Origin: Terrimicrobiaceae bacterium
Lineage (GTDB): Bacteria; Verrucomicrobiota; Verrucomicrobiia; Chthoniobacterales; Terrimicrobiaceae
Direction: 5' to 3'
Length of the DNA stretch: 64,000 nucleotides
Assembly (NCBI GenBank): GCA_018402345.1
Contig: JAGYIV010000010.1
Location: 434,001-498,000 of the forward strand
This document shows positions 41,447 through 50,522 of this stretch, one piece after another. Under the pieces are notes generated by a model. The model had not been told where the DNA came from, did no database searches, and was given only the letters and a program-made list of their open reading frames with translations. The translations under genes and the position numbers were made by a program. Each line of letters begins with the position of its first letter. The first letter of the stretch is position 1.

Positions 41447-43348
41447 TTATTTTTTAGTCGATTCACCCTGCGAACCCGTAACCCAGCGCAGGTTGCGGAA
41501 TTCCGGCGGCGGGCCTTGCCATGGGCCGCCGACTTTTCTGGCGGGTTTGCCTCCGAGGGTTTGGTCGGCCCCGAGGCGGAGTTGGCGGACGGCGCTCCAA
41601 TCGGCGAGCGGGGTCTTGACGGCGTCGAGGACATCGGCGGGATTCAGCACGACCGATTGCCAATCCGCCCCGCCTTGGAGCGCGACCTCAGCGGCAGAGT
41701 TGTCCAATCCCACGACGAGCGTGTTGGGTTCGGCAGAGCGCACCTCGAGGGCGAGACGCGCGCCGGCGGGGGCTTTCCATTCGCCGGTGCTGAGTTTGTT
41801 GGTGGAGAGTGCCCAGTCCTCGGGTTTGTAGGTGAACCAGTGTTTTTTCCAATCGCCTTGGAAGTCCTCGATGAGGAGCGAGGGGGAGCGGGTGGATTTC
41901 ACGCCGGCGGATTGGAGTTCCTCCACGCCGACGAGATGCGGCAGCGAGGAGAGCACGAAGCGGTCGGTGGTGTAGACGCCGTAATAATACCCGGCACCCG
42001 TGATGGGTTTGTCCAGGCCGTAAATGACATTCGCGTAGACCCAGAGGGGCTTCTCGACACCGCAGAGCGGCAAGGCGGCTTTCCAAACGCCGCCGTCCTG
42101 TGTGGCGGGAGCGAGATACCAGAAGCGGGATCCCGTGTTGTTGATGTCGTCTTTTTTTCCATCCATCTGCCCCTCTCGGGAGTAGTAAACCTCGACGCCC
42201 AGCACCGGCTTCGATGTGTCGGGCTCGACGGCGAGAACGGGCACGCCGTCATCTGTTTTGAGCGCGAGCGTGGTCTTCGGGGTCTTGGGAAGTGTCCCCT
42301 CCCCTTTGAGGATGTGGTCCATCCAAATCTGGGTGGCGACCTCGTATTCGGGCGAGTCTTGATGGTTGTGATGCGGCGAGATGGTCATCCGCCACTCGGG
42401 GGTTTTGATTTCCTTCACGGCCGTCGGCAGGTCGTTGATGCGGCCGTGGAAATCATTCGACGGGCTCAGGAAGAAGATCGGGCAGGTGATATTCTCCAGA
42501 TAAGAATTGTCGTTGAGAGCGGCGTCGAGCGGGCTTTTGATTTCACGGTGGCTGATGCCGCCGCAGGAGGGGGCGACGGCTTTCACGCGCTCATCAGATC
42601 CGGCGGTGAGCACGGAGAGTTTGCCGCCCATGGAGTGTCCGTAAACCCCGAGCCGGCTGGCATCCACCTCGGGTTGTTTCTCAAGAAAGGTCAACGCCCG
42701 GCGTGCGGCGAAGGCGCAAGAGAACCACGCGCTGTTGCGCGGCGATTCCACGGAATCGAGCGTCCACTCGGTGGGCTTGTGGCCACCGAAATTGGTCACC
42801 TTGTGTCGGCTGGGGTCATGGTAGGCATCCAGCGCGCCCCAATCCGTGGTGACGAGGTGGTTCGGGTCGTCGGTTTTGCCCTCCCAGAAAAGTTTCACCG
42901 CTTCCTTGTTCACTTTGTAATCAGGCGCGGTGAGCCGGCCTGCCCAGGCGATCGAGATCGTGGCGTAGCCGCGTTTGGCATTGGTGAGAACGGCCATGTG
43001 GCTGGCGTGTTGGCCACCGCCGTGGATTTGCACCAGTCCCGGAAGATTGCTGCCGCCTTTGGGATAACCATACACGGCGGCCATCATCACTTGTTGGCCT
43101 TTGAAGACGCCGACACGGTAGCGGAGCACCTTCATGACCACGCCGTCCTCCTCCCATTCCTTCAACACCTCGACATCCAGAGGCTCGGCCCGCATGTCGA
43201 TGCCCGCCCAGAGGTCCTCGCGGGTCTGCGGTGGGTTTTGCGAAAGCGGAGTGCCGTAGGAAGGCGAAGGAGTGGGTTGGGCCATGGTGTTCAAAAGGGA
43301 TGCCGCGAAAACGGCGAGGCAGGTGGTCGAGGATTTGCTCAGGATCAT
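41447..43348 (-). CDS. Secreted acetyl-esterase-like alpha/beta hydrolase with C-terminal beta-sandwich
   Basis: A 633-residue protein with a signal peptide (cleavage after NTMA). Residues 60-370 form a dienelactone-hydrolase/acetyl-xylan-esterase fold: VQIHGGGQHASHMA as oxyanion region, YGHSMGGKL with the nucleophile serine, and ISPHHNHQD with the probable catalytic histidine. Residues 380-630 continue as beta-rich domains not usual in these esterases, ending in a galactose-binding-like module (GEWKAPAGARLALEVR, RQLRLGADQTLGGK). It probably removes acetyl or other ester groups from a polysaccharide taken on by the sulfatases and glycosidases of the same operon. It starts 3 bp after the upstream gene. 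It is the intact paralogue of the truncated gene at 28.7-29.8 kb. Confidence 0.82.
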   Translation of the reverse strand: MILSKSSTTCLAVFAASLLNTMAQPTPSPSYGTPLSQNPPQTREDLWAGIDMRAEPLDVEVLKEWEEDGVVMKVLRYRVGVFKGQQVMMAAVYGYPKGGSNLPGLVQIHGGGQHASHMAVLTNAKRGYATISIAWAGRLTAPDYKVNKEAVKLFWEGKTDDPNHLVTTDWGALDAYHDPSRHKVTNFGGHKPTEWTLDSVESPRNSAWFSCAFAARRALTFLEKQPEVDASRLGVYGHSMGGKLSVLTAGSDERVKAVAPSCGGISHREIKSPLDAALNDNSYLENITCPIFFLSPSNDFHGRINDLPTAVKEIKTPEWRMTISPHHNHQDSPEYEVATQIWMDHILKGEGTLPKTPKTTLALKTDDGVPVLAVEPDTSKPVLGVEVYYSREGQMDGKKDDINNTGSRFWYLAPATQDGGVWKAALPLCGVEKPLWVYANVIYGLDKPITGAGYYYGVYTTDRFVLSSLPHLVGVEELQSAGVKSTRSPSLLIEDFQGDWKKHWFTYKPEDWALSTNKLSTGEWKAPAGARLALEVRSAEPNTLVVGLDNSAAEVALQGGADWQSVVLNPADVLDAVKTPLADWSAVRQLRLGADQTLGGKPARKVGGPWQGPPPEFRNLRWVTGSQGESTKK

Positions 43349-43351
43349 TGG

Positions 43352-44617
43352 TTATGTGCTTGGGAGATGTTGCCCGGCGGGGCGTTCGGATTGCGGGGCC
43401 GTGGCGTTATTGTCTTGGAGGGGGGTGTCGCCGGAGTTTTCCGGCTCGATCCACTCAATCTCGCCGGCTTCGTTTTCGATATCCACGCGCACTTTGGCGT
43501 GGGCGAATTCGCGGGTGTAGGTGAATCCATCGCGGACCGCCGGGCCTTTGGGCGCACCGAGTGGACGCTCCAACTCCGGCGGGCGTTTCATCCAGACCTT
43601 GCTGGTGTCGGACCGGTAGCCATCGTGCGCGAGGAAGTAGCTGTGTTCCTCCGCGCAAACGAGGAAGAGCGCCAGCAGATAGGTGAAGCGTTTGTTGTAT
43701 TTGTCATTTTCCTCCAGACCCTTGCGGATTTCATCCGTGCCCTGGGGATTCATGTCGCCCTCCTCGTCGTTCAATCCGGAAAGCCCGGCCGTGAAGGCGA
43801 TCAGGCTGCCCTCGCGCGCCGCTTTCTGGAACGCCTCGATTCCCTTGGCCACATTTTCATTCCTCTTTTCCGGGGTTGTCCCGTGCTCGAAGCCCTCGAT
43901 GTAGGAGCCGTCAAACCGCTTCAGCTCGACCGACGAGGAATCGGGGAGACCGGCACGGAGGACATTGGCCAGGAGAATCTTGTCCGGTCCCAGCGCTTCC
44001 CTTGTCTCACGCATCATGGTCTCGTATCCGGCACGCACGGCGGCTTTTTTGTCTTTTCCGATGTCCTTCTCCAAGAACCCGGGCCTCAACACCTTGACCA
44101 CGCCATCCAAAAACAGGCCATCGATCGCGGGATCGGAGCACACCTCTTTGGCATGGCCGACCCACCAATCCCGCACTTCGCTGTTGCTCAAGTCATAGGC
44201 GCGCATTTTTTTGCGAATCAGCTGTGTTTTTCCTTCGCTCCCGGTGAGGAAGGCATCGGGGATCTTCTCGATCCCGTCGTTGGCCTTGTAGGTGCCGTAG
44301 TGCACGATGACATTGCGGTAGTATAAAATCCTCGCCGAAGGATTGATCTTCTTCACGGCTCTGGCCGCGGCGAGGGTGCCGTCCTCGGTGGATTGGAAGG
44401 CCTGGAACCCGGTGGTTTTTTCGAAGGTCACCAAAGGAAACGACGCAAGGTAGGCGATCTCGGCATCCGTAAACTTCTTGGCTTTGCGGATGTGCATATA
44501 CTGCGGCACGCGGTCCCATGAGAACGCGGGCAGGCGCTCGGGCGGTTGTGCCCGGGCGGGCAAAACGGAAGCCGCCACCAAGGCGAGACAGGCGGCCAAG
44601 CAGGAGCGCGGGATCAT
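43352..44617 (-). CDS. Putative glycoside hydrolase (GHL15-like), secreted
   Basis: A 421-residue protein with a signal peptide ending in LPARA. The body reads as a TIM barrel: ARILYYRNVIVHYGTY, RDWWVGHAKEVCSDPAIDGLFLDGVVK, DKILLANVLRAG and RFDGSYIEGFEHG, with acidic residues at strand ends (FLD in the fourth strand, IEGFEHG in the sixth) as expected for catalysis. This matches the proposed hypothetical glycosyl hydrolase family 15 (GHL15). The substrate is unknown. It lies between the GH36 gene and the esterase gene in the leftward operon, downstream of an apparent internal terminator. Confidence 0.65.
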   Translation of the reverse strand: MIPRSCLAACLALVAASVLPARAQPPERLPAFSWDRVPQYMHIRKAKKFTDAEIAYLASFPLVTFEKTTGFQAFQSTEDGTLAAARAVKKINPSARILYYRNVIVHYGTYKANDGIEKIPDAFLTGSEGKTQLIRKKMRAYDLSNSEVRDWWVGHAKEVCSDPAIDGLFLDGVVKVLRPGFLEKDIGKDKKAAVRAGYETMMRETREALGPDKILLANVLRAGLPDSSSVELKRFDGSYIEGFEHGTTPEKRNENVAKGIEAFQKAAREGSLIAFTAGLSGLNDEEGDMNPQGTDEIRKGLEENDKYNKRFTYLLALFLVCAEEHSYFLAHDGYRSDTSKVWMKRPPELERPLGAPKGPAVRDGFTYTREFAHAKVRVDIENEAGEIEWIEPENSGDTPLQDNNATAPQSERPAGQHLPST

Positions 44618-44643
44618 TTTTCGAAAGTGAGGGAGATGGAGGG

Positions 44644-44680
44644 AAAACCCCGGGGCCGAGGACTCGCGACGGCCCCGGGG
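44644..44680 (-). terminator. Internal terminator-like hairpin between the GH36 and GHL15 genes
   Basis: An 11-bp GC stem (CCCCGGGGCCG at 44648-44658 with CGGCCCCGGGG at 44670-44680) is followed leftward by TTTT. The short T-run suggests partial termination, which would lower expression of the three genes after the sulfatases and GH36. Confidence 0.6.
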
Positions 44681-44698
44681 GTCTGATTTGTGGAGTGC

Positions 44699-47035
44699 TT
44701 ACTTCAGGGCCAAGCGAACCGACTGGGGTTTGCCCCAGAGGCGGCCTTTGAGGTTCACGCGCCAGAGGTTGTCACCGAGGGACTCCACCCCGGCGATCTC
44801 GCAATTCTCGGCGGATCCGGCGGCCAGCGGCTTCGTGCTGTGGAATGTGAGGCTGCCATCCTGCGCTCCGGCATCGGTCAACACGACCTCCAGCGCATCG
44901 CCGGACACCTTGATGTCGGCGATCTCCGTCGCGCCCATGGAGAGGTGGAGATTCGAGCCCACGAGGAGCGGGCCGTCGCCGGCGAGCGGAGTGATCCGAA
45001 CGAGGGCCGAGGCCAAATCCTCAAGCGGCGCGGTGGTGTAGGAACCCGTTGCGCGGGACACGACGTTGTTTTCCCAGAAATCAAAGACCGCACACTCGGT
45101 GTCGGCGGGCAGACCCGCCTTGGCGAAATCCAGCGTGAGCGCCTTCGCAGGATTCGGCTCGGAGTGCTTGTGGGGCTTGTCGTGGGCGGTTTTGGGGCCC
45201 TCGGACACATTGTAGAGATTCCACACTCCGAAGTCGCCGTAGGGGCGCTGCGCGGTGAACCCGAAGGCCGTGTTGTGCGGCGAGGTGCCGAGCGTGAGGA
45301 GTGTCGCGGGCTCGGCGCTGGCCGGACGCATGATCTCGGCCATCCGCCACACCTCTTGGGCATCGGGAGTGTTCAGCGGCTCGCTGTTCATCGCCGTGCC
45401 TCCCACAAGGGTCGTGATATTATGCCAGGTGCGCCACATGCCCTCCGTGTGGGTTTTTCCGACCACGCGGCTCGGGAGTTCCTTGGCGAGGTAGGAAACA
45501 TCGGGATCGTTCTGCCACCAGACATTGTCGAAAATCTGGAAGCGCAGGACCGAGTGCAGGCACCATTCAAAATGGGCCGGATGCGAGTCGGGGCCCACCC
45601 GGGCGGCATCGACAAAGCCAATCACTCCGCGGGTCGGGGCGCCGAGGCAGGAGAGGATATACATGTCCTCGCCCGCGGCCTCGCGGTAGAGGGTGTAAAG
45701 CTCGCGGAAGATTTGCAGGCGTGTCTTCGTGGGATCATGGAATTTGCTTCCGATGCCGTTGAAATCGATCTTGATGTAGCCGTAGCCATTGTCGCGGGCG
45801 TCTTTGATGATGTTGAAGAGAAACTTCTTGGACTCCGGATGGTCGGGCACGATCCAGTTTGCGCCGTCCGGATGGAACGGATTCGGGTTCATGAAGCTGG
45901 AAATGCCCTTCGCGTCCTTCTGGATCGCATCGGGATTTTCCTTCATCCACGGATGCTCGGGATTGATCATGAGCGGGGCGAACCAAACGCCCGGAATCCA
46001 GCCCTTCTCACGGATGTCCGCCGCCACTTTCGCCATGCCGGAGGGGAACTTTTGGTTGCCCTTCCAGTTGCCATCCATGATCTGGTAGCCGTCGTCGATC
46101 TGCAGGATGCCCTTGCCGAAGACATTAGGGTTCTCGGAGAGGGTCTTGAGCACATCGCGGACATGCGCCTCGTCGATCTTCGTGGTGCGGTCATACCAGC
46201 TGCACCATCCATAAACCGGCCCTTTGTCGAGGCGGGTGCCGTGGGTGGACGCAACCCACTTGGTCCAGAGGCCGGTGGTTTCCGTCGGGGTGCCGAAGGC
46301 CAGCACCTGTTGCTCGCCCTTGCGGCTTTCGCCGGAGCGAACCAGAACGCCGTCCATCTGCGAATAGGCTTTCACTTTGCCTTTGCTGAACTCCACCGTG
46401 CCAAAGGCCTCGGGCGGTCCCGTCGGGCCGATCAAAAAGCCCGAGCCGGTCTTGTCACACACCAAGGCCGCCTCGCTGAAGCCGCCATCGGCCTCCGGGA
46501 GCGGCTTGGCCTCGTCGGCGAGCATGAGCGGAGTGACCAACCAGTCGGCGGGGTTGGCTACGGTGAGCGCGCCGCCCGCGGTGGTGCTGATGGCGGTAAT
46601 CTCGTTCAGGAGGGCGTCCTTGCCACTGTTGTTGTGGAATGTTCCTTGAACAGCGACGGCATTCCGATCCTCCAGCACCGTCACGGTGACCGTGTAGGAT
46701 AGGGTCTTGTCGGGATTCGAGTAGGTGGCCGATGCGGATTCCGCCTCGCCGAAAGGCGTCCCGACCTCGTTCCACTCGGTGGTCTTTTCCACCTTCCCGT
46801 TGGTGGTGGAGAGGGTGACCGGCTGGCCGTCGATCGTCGCACGGAAATCCGAGCTGAAGGTGAACTCTTGGATTCCCGGAGCCTTCACCATGATCTTGGT
46901 GTGATCAGGGGAAAACCGGGCGAGTTTCGGGGCATCGTCGGCGGCGATGGAGTTCATGGCAAAACTCGGAAGGAGTGCCAGAGCCAAGGATCGCGAGGCG
47001 ATTTTTCTCAGGATGGAGTGGTGGTTTGGTTTCAT
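44699..47035 (-). CDS. GH36-family alpha-galactosidase, secreted
   Basis: A protein of 778 residues from the ATG at 47035, with a signal peptide (LALALLPSFAMNSIAA). A GTG at 47065 that overlaps the sulfatase stop is an alternative start. The domain order is that of GH36: N-terminal beta-supersandwich (about 35-260), catalytic barrel (about 270-580) and C-terminal beta domain (600-778). The nucleophile is D424 in GYIKIDFNG and the acid/base is D483 in RVGPDSHP; VYGWCSWYD and LQIDDGYQ are also as in the family. It should release alpha-linked galactose or a related sugar from oligosaccharides. Its C-terminal 150 residues and barrel are clearly related to the sensor part of the histidine kinase at 52910-55858. 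Confidence 0.88.
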   Translation of the reverse strand: MKPNHHSILRKIASRSLALALLPSFAMNSIAADDAPKLARFSPDHTKIMVKAPGIQEFTFSSDFRATIDGQPVTLSTTNGKVEKTTEWNEVGTPFGEAESASATYSNPDKTLSYTVTVTVLEDRNAVAVQGTFHNNSGKDALLNEITAISTTAGGALTVANPADWLVTPLMLADEAKPLPEADGGFSEAALVCDKTGSGFLIGPTGPPEAFGTVEFSKGKVKAYSQMDGVLVRSGESRKGEQQVLAFGTPTETTGLWTKWVASTHGTRLDKGPVYGWCSWYDRTTKIDEAHVRDVLKTLSENPNVFGKGILQIDDGYQIMDGNWKGNQKFPSGMAKVAADIREKGWIPGVWFAPLMINPEHPWMKENPDAIQKDAKGISSFMNPNPFHPDGANWIVPDHPESKKFLFNIIKDARDNGYGYIKIDFNGIGSKFHDPTKTRLQIFRELYTLYREAAGEDMYILSCLGAPTRGVIGFVDAARVGPDSHPAHFEWCLHSVLRFQIFDNVWWQNDPDVSYLAKELPSRVVGKTHTEGMWRTWHNITTLVGGTAMNSEPLNTPDAQEVWRMAEIMRPASAEPATLLTLGTSPHNTAFGFTAQRPYGDFGVWNLYNVSEGPKTAHDKPHKHSEPNPAKALTLDFAKAGLPADTECAVFDFWENNVVSRATGSYTTAPLEDLASALVRITPLAGDGPLLVGSNLHLSMGATEIADIKVSGDALEVVLTDAGAQDGSLTFHSTKPLAAGSAENCEIAGVESLGDNLWRVNLKGRLWGKPQSVRLALK

Positions 47036-47061
47036 AGGTTTTGTTTGGTTTGAATCGAGGG

Positions 47062-48939
47062 TCACTCGGCGCGCGTGGCTCCGAGCGGGATGGCGGCGTG
47101 GGCGTAGGTGTTGTTTTTGTCGGATGCCCGAACCGGCTTCGGGTGGCTGACCAGAAAATTGTTCTCATCAACGAGGTTGATGTAGACGTGCGTGGCTTCC
47201 GGCGGGAGGGTGGCTTTGACCACGCCGTTATCGATCTCGCCGAACGCGCGGAACCACTCCTCGGTCTTTTCGTTGGGGTGGATCGCGTAGATCACATCGG
47301 CGCGCACGACGCGGGCGCCGTTCTCTTGGAAGGTCGCCGTGACCGTGTGGCCGTCCACCGTGTGCCCCGTGACGGCGGGGACTTTCTCTTTGTTGGGCAG
47401 CGCGAATTTGCAGTCGGAATTCCAATAGGGAAGGCTGGCCTGCATCTCGGTGAGGATTTCGGTGAGGCGGGCATTCAGCGCGGCGGCCTTGTCGGGCAGT
47501 TCGGCGGCGAGGTTTTTCGACTCCTCGAAATCCACGCGCGCGGGCTTGCCGTTTATCGTTTCAGTCAGCCTGTAGAGTTCGAGCGGAGGCACATTACCGC
47601 TGTGGGTATCGTAGTTGCGGATGAGCTTGAAATCCCCCGCGCGGATCGTGCTTTGGAAGGATGTGGAGCCGCCATGCGGGTAATGCCAAACCATCTCCGT
47701 GCGCGGCTTGCCGTGCTGATCGAGCACGAGCGAAGGATCGTTCGCCGCTCGGGTGAGCAGCGGCAGGAGATCGGCGCCGTCGAGGTTTTTCCCCTCCGGC
47801 TTGGCGATGCCGGACATCGAGAGAATCGTGGGATAAAAATCGAGGCCGTTGACCACGACATCGCTCTCCTTGCCGGCGGGAATGCCCGGGCCGGCGACGA
47901 GGAACGGCACGCGCACGCCGCCTTCCTTGGCCGACATTTTGCCTTTGTCGAGCGGGGCGTTGTCGGTGATCACCTCGTTGCGCGACCCCTCCATGCCGCC
48001 GTTGTCGGAGGTGAAGAAAATGTAGGTGTTGTCGATGAGCTTGTGCCCCGGATTGCGCGGGTCGTCGGTGGTTTCGAGGAACTCGACGAGTTGGCCGACA
48101 TAATGGTCGAGCGTTTCCACCATGGCGCAGTAGTAGGGATTTTTCTGGCCCTCTAGCGTCCACTCGCCGGGATCGGTCGGGAAATCCACACCGAGCTTCT
48201 GGCAGTATTTTTCGAGAAGCGCCTTGCTGCGCGAATAAATCGGGGTGTGGACGAGCCAGGTGGCGTAGTAGAGGAAAAAGGGCTTGGCCTTGTTGGTCTC
48301 CATGAACTCCAGCGCGGCGATGGTCACCGGGTCGGTGGGGAAGCCCTCGGCATCGAGCCGATAGGGATCGCCCGGGCGATCGGTCGAGAAGTCTTGGACG
48401 CGGTTTTTCATGCCGGACTGCACCCCGCGGGCATCGAAGCCGCTGCGGTGCGTGGTGAAGTCGAACCCTTGGTCCAACGGGCCGGGAAACGAGTAGTGGT
48501 CCTTGGCCATGTGCCATTTCCCGGTGTGCCCGGTGGCGTAGCCGTGCTGGCGCAGAATCTTGGTGAGCGTGAGTTCGTTTTCCGGCATGCGGCCGCTATA
48601 CCAAGGGGTGACCAAGGCCGCGTTGACCGGTGCCACGGGCGGATCGCCACCGACGACATGGGTTTTTTGGGCTCGGGCGGGGTGGTTCCCGCTGATGATC
48701 GCGCAACGGCTCGGAGCACAGGTCGGCGCGGCCGAGTAGCCGTTGCGGAAGAGGACGCCGCGCTTGGCGAGCGCGTCGAGGTTCGGCGTTTCCATCGGGC
48801 TCGGCTCGTCGATGTCGTAGCACTTCACATCCTGCCACCCGAGGTCGTCCACAAGCATGAGAACGATGTTCGGAGCAGGGGCCGCGTGGGCGGCAATGGC
48901 CAGGGAGAGGGATAGGGCGAGGAGGGTGCGCTTGATCAT
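47062..48939 (-). CDS. Type I sulfatase (second of tandem pair), secreted
   Basis: A 625-residue sulfatase with a signal peptide ending in AAHAA. The formylglycine cysteine is C74 in TCAPSRCAIISG, matching CxPxR. Metal and sulfate ligands are visible as LMLVDDLGWQD and ITFFTSDNGG-type sequence (FFTSDNGGMEGS), plus HTGKWHMAKD. The C-terminal 150 residues add a beta-rich tail. It removes sulfate esters from carbohydrates and needs a formylglycine-generating enzyme, which is not encoded here. Its start overlaps the stop of the first sulfatase gene by 4 bp. The two sulfatases are only distantly similar, so they likely act on different sulfate positions. Confidence 0.93.
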   Translation of the reverse strand: MIKRTLLALSLSLAIAAHAAPAPNIVLMLVDDLGWQDVKCYDIDEPSPMETPNLDALAKRGVLFRNGYSAAPTCAPSRCAIISGNHPARAQKTHVVGGDPPVAPVNAALVTPWYSGRMPENELTLTKILRQHGYATGHTGKWHMAKDHYSFPGPLDQGFDFTTHRSGFDARGVQSGMKNRVQDFSTDRPGDPYRLDAEGFPTDPVTIAALEFMETNKAKPFFLYYATWLVHTPIYSRSKALLEKYCQKLGVDFPTDPGEWTLEGQKNPYYCAMVETLDHYVGQLVEFLETTDDPRNPGHKLIDNTYIFFTSDNGGMEGSRNEVITDNAPLDKGKMSAKEGGVRVPFLVAGPGIPAGKESDVVVNGLDFYPTILSMSGIAKPEGKNLDGADLLPLLTRAANDPSLVLDQHGKPRTEMVWHYPHGGSTSFQSTIRAGDFKLIRNYDTHSGNVPPLELYRLTETINGKPARVDFEESKNLAAELPDKAAALNARLTEILTEMQASLPYWNSDCKFALPNKEKVPAVTGHTVDGHTVTATFQENGARVVRADVIYAIHPNEKTEEWFRAFGEIDNGVVKATLPPEATHVYINLVDENNFLVSHPKPVRASDKNNTYAHAAIPLGATRAE

Positions 48940-50405
48940 GAGGAGTGGTCGGTGTCGGGATCCCAGAGCGGAAGTTCGCCTTGGGTGTTGCGGAGTTTTT
49001 GGATGGGAAATTCGCCCGGCTTGAGGTCGGGCAGGTCTTCATTGATTAGAAATGGAGGCAGGGAGTCCCACCAGGCATCGTATTGTTTCCGGAGATCGGC
49101 CACGACCTCGGGGTGTTCGGCGGCGACATCCCTGGTCTGGCCGCGATCGGCGGGGATGTCATAAAGTTGAGTGTTGTTCACCAAGCGCCAGCGACTGGTG
49201 CGCACGGCGCACTGGTTGTGTTTGGATTTCTCGCGTTCGCCGGGATTCCAGCGGCCGACATGGGTGATGAGGGTGCGGTCGGGCCAGTCGGCCTTGGGGT
49301 TTTCGAGCAAGGGAACCAGCGAGCGCCCGCCGGGTTGAAGGGGCGAGGGAGGAATTTCGGCACCGGCCAGATCGCAGAACGTGCGGTAGAGATCGATGTG
49401 GGCGACCAGCGCGGGGATGTCGATGCCTTCCGCGAAATGCCCCTTCCACATCCAGAACGACGGGACGCGTGTGCCTCCCTCGTGTGGCGAGACTTTGCCG
49501 CCCTTCAGGCCGGCATTGAAGTGGGGGATTTTTTTTCCGTGAATCTTGAGGGGTGCCATCGCCATGCCGTTGTCGGTCATGAAGACGACGAGCGTGTCCT
49601 TCAGCATGCCGCAGGATTCGAGGTCGGCGAGGAGGAGGCCGACATTGTGGTCGATATTTTCAATCATGCCGTATCGGGCGTCGGATTCCTGATCGAACCC
49701 GAGATCAAGAAAGCGTTTTTTGTATTCCTCCGGCGCGATCATCGGGTCGTGGGGGGCATTGAGCGGGATGTAGGCGAAGAATGGTTTTTTCGCGGCGTGT
49801 TGGCGGTTGATCCATGCCATGGCCGCACGGAAGAACAGATCGGTGCAGAATCCTTTCGTGCGAACGACGGTGTCGTTGTGCAAAAGCACATTGTCGAAAT
49901 AGGGCGTCTCGGTGTTCTCCCGGAAATCACCGTAGATGAACTGCCCGATGCCGCCGGATCCGTGCATGAGCACCTCGTCGAATCCGCGTTGTCGCGGCAG
50001 ATACGCTTGCCCGTCGCCAAGATGCCACTTGCCGAAAAGGCCCGTCGCGTAGCCGGCGCGCCGCAGGGCCTCGGCAACTGTAACCACTCCCGGCGCAAGG
50101 CGGTCGCGTTGCAGAATGGTGTGGGTGACGCCAACTTCGAATTCATGCCGCCCGCTCATAATCGCGGCGCGAGTGGGCGAGCAGGTCGGGCTCACATGGA
50201 AGTCGGTGAAGCGCGTGCCTTGGGCATGCAGGCTGTCGAGGTTCGGCGTCTTCAAATACGGGTTCCCCGTGCAGGAGAGATCGCCCATCCCTTGGTCATC
50301 AGTGAGGATGAAAACGATATTCGGCCGACTTCCCGAAAGCGGCTTGGCCCCGGCGGCGAAACCGAGGCTCGAGGCGGCGAGAAGAAGGATCGAGGGAAAT
50401 CTCAT
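48936..50405 (-). CDS. Type I sulfatase (first of tandem pair), secreted
   Basis: A 489-residue arylsulfatase-family enzyme with a signal peptide (LLLAASSLGFAAGA). The modified cysteine is C75 in TCSPTRAAIMSG (CxPxR). Other family marks are VFILTDDQGMGDL, LFGKWHLGDG, VFMTDNGMA and the histidine in THVGRW. It is the first gene of the six-gene leftward operon. Its ATG lies 80 bp from an operator-like palindrome at 50485-50508. Between them a -10-like TAATGC is spaced 18 bp from ATGACA at the edge of the operator. Confidence 0.93.
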   Translation of the reverse strand: MRFPSILLLAASSLGFAAGAKPLSGSRPNIVFILTDDQGMGDLSCTGNPYLKTPNLDSLHAQGTRFTDFHVSPTCSPTRAAIMSGRHEFEVGVTHTILQRDRLAPGVVTVAEALRRAGYATGLFGKWHLGDGQAYLPRQRGFDEVLMHGSGGIGQFIYGDFRENTETPYFDNVLLHNDTVVRTKGFCTDLFFRAAMAWINRQHAAKKPFFAYIPLNAPHDPMIAPEEYKKRFLDLGFDQESDARYGMIENIDHNVGLLLADLESCGMLKDTLVVFMTDNGMAMAPLKIHGKKIPHFNAGLKGGKVSPHEGGTRVPSFWMWKGHFAEGIDIPALVAHIDLYRTFCDLAGAEIPPSPLQPGGRSLVPLLENPKADWPDRTLITHVGRWNPGEREKSKHNQCAVRTSRWRLVNNTQLYDIPADRGQTRDVAAEHPEVVADLRKQYDAWWDSLPPFLINEDLPDLKPGEFPIQKLRNTQGELPLWDPDTDHSS

Positions 50406-50484
50406 CGTGGAGTAGTGGTGGTGGGTTGGCTGGGCGACAACTGCCGGAGCGTGGAAAGCATTACCTCGCCTCCATGCGTTCTGT

Positions 50485-50508
50485 CATGTGATGCAAATGC
50501 ACCCGTGC
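50485..50508. promoter_or_regulatory. Palindromic operator candidate, site 2 (upstream of the sulfatase operon)
   Basis: CATGTGATGCAAATGCACCC is followed by GTGC. It matches site 1 over the left arm and spacer, and the right arm has two changes. It is placed 80 bp before the first sulfatase start. Confidence 0.6.
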
Positions 50509-50522
50509 GGGGAGCGAGGTTT

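Noticed and set aside
41249-44326. A 1025-codon open frame on the plus strand
   Set aside because: It runs antisense to the esterase and GHL15 genes, is poor in lysine and aspartate patterns of real proteins, and arises from the GC-biased third positions of the genes on the other strand.
44690-46702. A 670-codon plus-strand frame
   Set aside because: It lies antisense to the GH36 gene, which has clear catalytic motifs; the plus frame has no recognisable domain or start signal.
44699-47035. GH36 gene read as a second sensor or pseudoenzyme
   Set aside because: Both catalytic aspartates and the surrounding motifs are intact and it has no membrane helix or kinase domain, so it is an enzyme.
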